NCBI GenBank assembly: GCA_900766925.1
Contig: CAAFXG010000182.1
Location: forward strand, 1 to 19,787
DNA from: Lachnospiraceae bacterium
GTDB taxonomy: Bacteria; Bacillota; Clostridia; Lachnospirales; Lachnospiraceae
Reading direction: 5' to 3'
DNA: 19,787 nucleotides
Position numbers and translations under genes: made by a program. The notes under the pieces were generated by a model. That model had not been told where the DNA came from, searched no databases, and saw only the letters and a program-made list of their open reading frames with translations. This document shows, one piece after another, positions 15,906 to 19,787 of the stretch; the first letter of the stretch is position 1, and each line of letters opens with the position of its first letter.

Positions 15906-16877
15906 TTAGCCAAAAACCTTATCCAGAATTTTCTTTATTGGATTAGGTTCAAGCTGCATTAATTCTTCATTGTTTATTACTGCCCTATTGGCTATGAAAG
16001 CTAATAAATCTGTAGTAATGTCAACCTTTACACTGATTTGATTTAAAATGTTTACTACGCGATATCGATCAAACCTATATATCGTTTTGGCGATATTTTC
16101 AACATTTCTATCAAGTAGCTCAGCAATATCTTCAGATAATTTACTTTCTTTAGTTCTTCTTCTGAAATGGAACCTTATCATTGTGTCCCACTCATGGTTA
16201 TGATATGCCTTATATGCAATATCATCAACTAATTTTGAAAGTTGGGACTCATTAGATGTAAGAGCTGCATATATGCCATTGAGTAATCGCGATTCTTCTT
16301 GGCATTTATTCCACCAGTCTTCTTTTCTTGTCTTATATCTAAGATCATGTTCTACCTCATGCCATCCTTCTGAAAGTACAGTCCTAAGTTGAATCTCGTA
16401 TGTGTTGTCGATTAAACTTCCACTGTAACTGGTTTGGACTTCCATGAGACTTGCAAATACATTCGTTTCATGTTCATCCATTTTCATCACCAGATTCAAT
16501 CGCTCAGGCATAAAAATCTTGTCTGTTAAGGGTAACAGATTTTGCAATTTATCTATACCTGAGTTATTTATGTCTTCTTCTATCGAATTCAACTCAAGTA
16601 TTGAATTTGATTCATTGCTTGTATCATAAGATTCCCAAGAACGTAAAATATTGAGAAAGGCATTTATGTCATCCTTAAAGTAGAAAACAACGCGAACTCC
16701 AACGAAGTCTTGCATTTTCTTTCCTTCCTTTGAATAAACATTTTTCTTTTCATTCAACTTCTTCTTGATTGAATCTTCCGACTTTTGACGAGAAAAGATG
16801 CGGTAATACATACCTGTTTTATCTAAGATGGCACTAATGCGTCTTTCGATATTAAAGGCTAAAATATTGTCATCCAT
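15906..16877 (-). CDS. RelA/SpoT-fold nucleotidyltransferase with atypical G-loop
   Basis: A 323-residue protein whose first about 185 residues match the RelA/SpoT (alarmone synthetase) domain. SRQKSEDSIKKKL (29-41) corresponds to the ATP-binding R/KxKSxxSixxK motif, DFVGVRVVFYF (57-67) holds the metal-binding Asp, EIQLRT (161-166) holds the catalytic Glu, and WHEVEHDLRYK (172-182) follows. The canonical G-loop GYxSxH, which stacks the acceptor guanine, is not visible; the aligned stretch is MPERLNLVMKM (123-133). No (p)ppGpp hydrolase (HD) domain is present. Residues 185-323 are predicted helical and unknown. The ATG overlaps the NACHT gene stop by 8 nt, so the two are cotranslated. It may be a divergent (p)ppGpp/(pp)pApp or RNA pyrophosphokinase effector, or a non-catalytic sensor. 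Confidence 0.85.
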   Translation of the reverse strand: MDDNILAFNIERRISAILDKTGMYYRIFSRQKSEDSIKKKLNEKKNVYSKEGKKMQDFVGVRVVFYFKDDINAFLNILRSWESYDTSNESNSILELNSIEEDINNSGIDKLQNLLPLTDKIFMPERLNLVMKMDEHETNVFASLMEVQTSYSGSLIDNTYEIQLRTVLSEGWHEVEHDLRYKTRKEDWWNKCQEESRLLNGIYAALTSNESQLSKLVDDIAYKAYHNHEWDTMIRFHFRRRTKESKLSEDIAELLDRNVENIAKTIYRFDRYRVVNILNQISVKVDITTDLLAFIANRAVINNEELMQLEPNPIKKILDKVFG

Positions 16878-18981
16878 TGTTTCTATGCCTGCTTAAATAT
16901 TCCCAACCTAAATCAGAAATATGAGATTTATCACCATTAGTCAATATATATTTTTCTTTTACTAGTTGGCCAAAGATTTTTTTAAAGAGTTTTTTATCAT
17001 CATACTCTTCTCGTATTCTTGAAATCAGTTGCATTTTCCGGCCAGAGAATCCTATCAATGTGTAAAGACTCAACATTCTAGCCCACTCATCCACTTCAGC
17101 AATCTCTTCATTCTTATCAGTTTGATTCGGGATATACATAGGTATATTTTCTCCGTTAAGAACACATTGGATAAAGTCAGCATTTGAAGAATATGTATCT
17201 ATAGATGTGTTGTTAAATTTACAATTAATAAATTCACAATCTTTAAAGAATTTCAGATTAATTGTGCTGTCAATGAATACCATGTTTGCAAAATGACAAT
17301 TCTCAAATGTTGAATCTCTGTCTCCTAATGAAACCTTAAAATATGTATTTCCATCAAAGGTTTCATCCTTGTAATTGCTCATTGACTTTCTTTGTAGCAT
17401 AAGGTCAGCCTGAAGTTTAATACCGCCTTTTAGATTCTTACATATTTCATTGAGTTGCATCCAAACCATATCTCTTGAAGATTCGTCAGCAAGCGACATA
17501 GCTAACAGGACTTTGTCAATGAAGTTTTTAGTCATATCACCATAATAGCCTTTCAGCTCTTCGTTTTCTTCATCCAGTAATGAAAGCCCTAAGAATACTC
17601 CCAAAACAAAATCGTTGACAAAACCAATATTATTATTACCTTTTCTGTCAAGTACTGCATGGTTGGCTAAAGTATTTACAATACTATTGCTATCTTTAGT
17701 AGCTGACACATGTCGAGATATTATGTCGTTAGACAACAACAAAATGGTTTCCTTTATACTCGTTCTACTATCAGAAAGGATGTCATCATAAGCAAAAGCA
17801 GAAGCAAGACGCTCGAATACTATTTTTTGGTCATTTACAGAAATGGTTAAATCTTGGCGCTCCATTTCTCTTGTCAAAAGCTTTGTGATATAACTATTGA
17901 TGATCTTAGATGAAGCACACTCTTTCAAAAAATCGTCATCAGAAAGATAATGCAGATATCCAAGTATGACAGGATTCAAAATGTTATTTAATTCCTCAGG
18001 CAACTCATGCAATTGCCATGGCTGAAGCCAATCATTTATTTGAGGCTGATCAAGCGAATATCGGACTACTCGTACATTGTCTATTTGAAGTTTTTTTGTG
18101 TACCAGTCGATAAAGTCTTGACCTGATAAGATTGCAGTTTTTCTGGTAGTCAAAACTATCTTAGCGTTATTTACAAGATAATCTGCAATAGTCGAAAGCA
18201 TAGTTTCACCTCTGCGCTTGGCTTTATCGACATAACCAAGATCCAAGTCTTCACTTAAAAGCTCGTCAAATCCGTCAATGATAAGTGGTATTCGTCCATT
18301 CTTAATATTGTGATTTACGATATCATCGTCTAACAAAACGTTAAATTCTCGATGCATTTGTGACAGCAAAAGATATCTAAAAGTTGCAGCTTGTCTATCT
18401 TTGGATAGCTCCATGTAGAAAGGACGGACTCCATGCTCTTCGTTTTCATACAATTTGAGTAATTCCATTGCAGTAGAAGTTTTGCCATAGCCAGCAGCTG
18501 CTTCTACGATTATTAATGTAGGCCCTTTTTGATTAATGTCATTATGTATGGATTCTATCAATTTATTTTTCTGACCTCTAATAGTTTCCAAGACATTTTC
18601 TTCTTTAGTATAAGGGCTCTCTACATATGAATATGGTTTGCTTTTGTCTTTTACGCCATAACTTTTAAGAACAGCTTTGCTGTATTCCTTATATCTTACT
18701 CCAATACTTTTATTAGTTAGTTTAACTTGGAAGAACCAATCAAAAAGAAATTCCTCTATCGAGTCGAGTTCATCGTGTTGACATACTCGAACTGCGAATC
18801 TTTGACTACTATATTCATCTTGAAGTTTTAATAAGTCTTGTTCGTCCATCGGCTGTAAAAGAACAATGTCAACACCAGGATAAAGGCTATGCTTCACAGC
18901 AAAGACTATATATGCTGTGGTTTCATCCATAATCTCATAGCCATAGAGATCAAACAATGATTTTACTTCTTCAACTGACAT
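16870..18981 (-). CDS. NACHT-type STAND NTPase with pentapeptide-like repeats
   Basis: A 703-residue P-loop NTPase. Residues 1-125 form a small alpha/beta N-terminal region I do not recognise. The NTPase core follows, with Walker A EAAAGYGKTS (160-169), Walker B IPLIIDGFDEL (231-241) and a sensor-like IVLTTR (275-280), the NACHT pattern. Residues about 300-530 look helical, as in STAND winged-helix/arm regions. Residues 540-605 show an F/C-rich every-fifth-residue pattern (STFENCHFANMVF, CEFINCKF) typical of pentapeptide beta-helix repeats. The last about 75 residues are a separate small domain. No membrane segment is evident. STAND proteins commonly sense phage proteins and oligomerise on nucleotide binding; defence is inferred. 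It is first in a two-gene unit with the RelA/SpoT-like protein. Confidence 0.88.
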   Translation of the reverse strand: MSVEEVKSLFDLYGYEIMDETTAYIVFAVKHSLYPGVDIVLLQPMDEQDLLKLQDEYSSQRFAVRVCQHDELDSIEEFLFDWFFQVKLTNKSIGVRYKEYSKAVLKSYGVKDKSKPYSYVESPYTKEENVLETIRGQKNKLIESIHNDINQKGPTLIIVEAAAGYGKTSTAMELLKLYENEEHGVRPFYMELSKDRQAATFRYLLLSQMHREFNVLLDDDIVNHNIKNGRIPLIIDGFDELLSEDLDLGYVDKAKRRGETMLSTIADYLVNNAKIVLTTRKTAILSGQDFIDWYTKKLQIDNVRVVRYSLDQPQINDWLQPWQLHELPEELNNILNPVILGYLHYLSDDDFLKECASSKIINSYITKLLTREMERQDLTISVNDQKIVFERLASAFAYDDILSDSRTSIKETILLLSNDIISRHVSATKDSNSIVNTLANHAVLDRKGNNNIGFVNDFVLGVFLGLSLLDEENEELKGYYGDMTKNFIDKVLLAMSLADESSRDMVWMQLNEICKNLKGGIKLQADLMLQRKSMSNYKDETFDGNTYFKVSLGDRDSTFENCHFANMVFIDSTINLKFFKDCEFINCKFNNTSIDTYSSNADFIQCVLNGENIPMYIPNQTDKNEEIAEVDEWARMLSLYTLIGFSGRKMQLISRIREEYDDKKLFKKIFGQLVKEKYILTNGDKSHISDLGWEYLSRHRNNG

Positions 18982-19181
18982 ATAATACTTGATTATTTAT
19001 TGTGTATCATGACAATCTTGTAATGCCATACAAAAAAAACATATAAAGGATTCTTACTTTATTATTTCAGGTTCAATACTCATAAAGAACTTTTCTGACT
19101 GACCGAATTTGGTGTCCTCATATGAAGAACTGCCATCGCTGAAGGTGGAAACAACCAGGAGAGTCAATGAGTCAACTTAAT
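18982..19181. other. 200-bp spacer upstream of the NACHT gene, with one odd open stretch
   Basis: This spacer must hold the promoter of the NACHT/RelA-like unit if it is a separate transcript. I see AT-rich sequence with an A8 run at 19032-19039, but no clean Bacteroidetes -33/-7 pair. The minus-strand stretch 19176-19054 stays open for 40 codons, ending ...SIEPEIIK, but begins directly after a stop and has no ATG in its first 30 codons. It could be the tail of the decayed upstream gene or chance. Confidence 0.35.
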
Positions 19182-19681
19182 TTAGTACTCTGGGTATGGT
19201 TCGAACTCATCATGAGAGCAGTAGGAATACCATTCTTCGTCTTCCGGGCTTGATTCGCATACCATTCCGGACTGGAGTCTTTTCTCATTCTCTGCACTTG
19301 TCGCCCTTTGGACGATGGAATAAGGTACTCCCGTTAGGCGGGATAATGCTCGGGGGCCTATTCCTTTTTCATGCGCTTCCCAGAGATAATGCTTCTGCTG
19401 TGGTCGTGACAATTGTTGAAACTCAGCAGAGGTAGGTCACAAAAGCTATTACAAGCAGCCTCATATTGATAACTATCTTCCAAATCATTGAAACTCAAAT
19501 TGTTTACACCTTCAAATAATACATTCCAATTCAACTCTGGTATATAGAATGTATCCAACACTTCATTCAGTATTTCCCTAAGCCTTGCTATCCTGACAGG
19601 CTTATCGGTATAACCATTATGCTTCAAATCCAATTCTATGAGATGGTATAGAATGAACCGGCAGACATGATGCATTGCCAT
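19182..19681 (-). pseudogene. Small gene of unknown function with HTH-like motif, frameshifted
   Basis: Two overlapping frames look like one gene. The first starts at an ATG at 19681, three codons after an in-frame TGA, and stays open to 19358. Its reading after about residue 84 (CNSFCDL) becomes atypical. The second, from about 19433 to the stop at 19182, has no ATG before its motif (only a TTG at 19412). It reads SAEFQQLSRPQQKHYLWEAH and continues into GIGPRALSRLTGVPYSIVQR, a likely helix-turn-helix, with an acidic/aromatic tail (DEEWYSYCSHDEFEPYPEY). Restoring one base within 19358-19440 would give a product of about 166 residues. The HTH resembles DNA-binding tails of transposase-like proteins but I cannot name the family. 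It lies near the contig end, so sequencing error is plausible. Confidence 0.5.
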
Positions 19682-19758
19682 CGTTTTTCGTCAGCAAGCT
19701 GAAGGATGCTGTCTATCTGAGATGAATTGCTACGATTACACAGATAGTCTATTCTTAT

Positions 19759-19787
19759 AGATCGGAAGAGCGTCGTGTAGGGAAAGA
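19759..19787 (+). other. Illumina TruSeq adapter contamination
   Basis: The last 29 bases begin with AGATCGGAAGAGC and continue exactly as the standard TruSeq read-through adapter (…GTCGTGTAGGGAAAGA). This is library DNA left at a contig end, not genome. The true genomic sequence ends at about 19758. Confidence 0.97.

Overview
The window looks like a contig from a Bacteroidales genome (Prevotella/Bacteroides type), probably from a metagenome. The reasons are the moderate-to-low GC content, the protein families (Bacteroidetes-type Wzx, FrhB-like Fe-S proteins beside a pyruvyltransferase-family protein, a terminal NTP_transf_5 protein, an IS66 relic) and the lack of strong Shine-Dalgarno sites. 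All convincing genes are on the minus strand, so transcription runs from high to low coordinates. The last 29 bases (19759-19787) are Illumina adapter sequence, not genome. The right edge is therefore an assembly end and single-base frameshifts deserve caution.

Region A (19787-18982): adapter, then a small frameshifted gene with a helix-turn-helix-like motif (19182-19681), then a 200-bp spacer. Region B (18981-15906): a tightly coupled pair. A 703-residue NACHT-type STAND NTPase with a pentapeptide-like beta-helix stretch overlaps by 8 nt a RelA/SpoT-fold nucleotidyltransferase whose G-loop is not recognisable. This pair is the best candidate for an undescribed system, probably antiphage defence. 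Region C (15820-14841): a decayed IS66-type transposon lacking its central catalytic domain, possibly bracketed by a 9-bp direct repeat.

Region D (14728-355): a polysaccharide (capsule or O-antigen type) operon. In transcription order it holds the wzx flippase, an FrhB-like Fe-S protein, a polysaccharide pyruvyltransferase-family protein, glf (UDP-galactopyranose mutase), a GT2 enzyme, a GT4 enzyme, a Wzy-like polymerase, two more GT2 enzymes, a TagD-like cytidylyltransferase, a second FrhB-like gene broken by a frameshift at a G8 tract, a LicD-family phosphotransferase and an NTP_transf_5-family protein. Together they suggest a repeat unit built on an undecaprenyl carrier by four glycosyltransferases, with galactofuranose supplied by Glf, possible pyruvyl decoration and a phospho-polyol (perhaps glycerol phosphate) decoration, then export by Wzx and polymerisation by Wzy. 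No initiating sugar-phosphate transferase, Wza/Wzc-type export gene or regulator is present, so the locus is partial.

Region E (354-1): non-coding, with about 3.5 copies of a 55-bp tandem repeat, GC-rich hairpins and a 21-bp inverted repeat.
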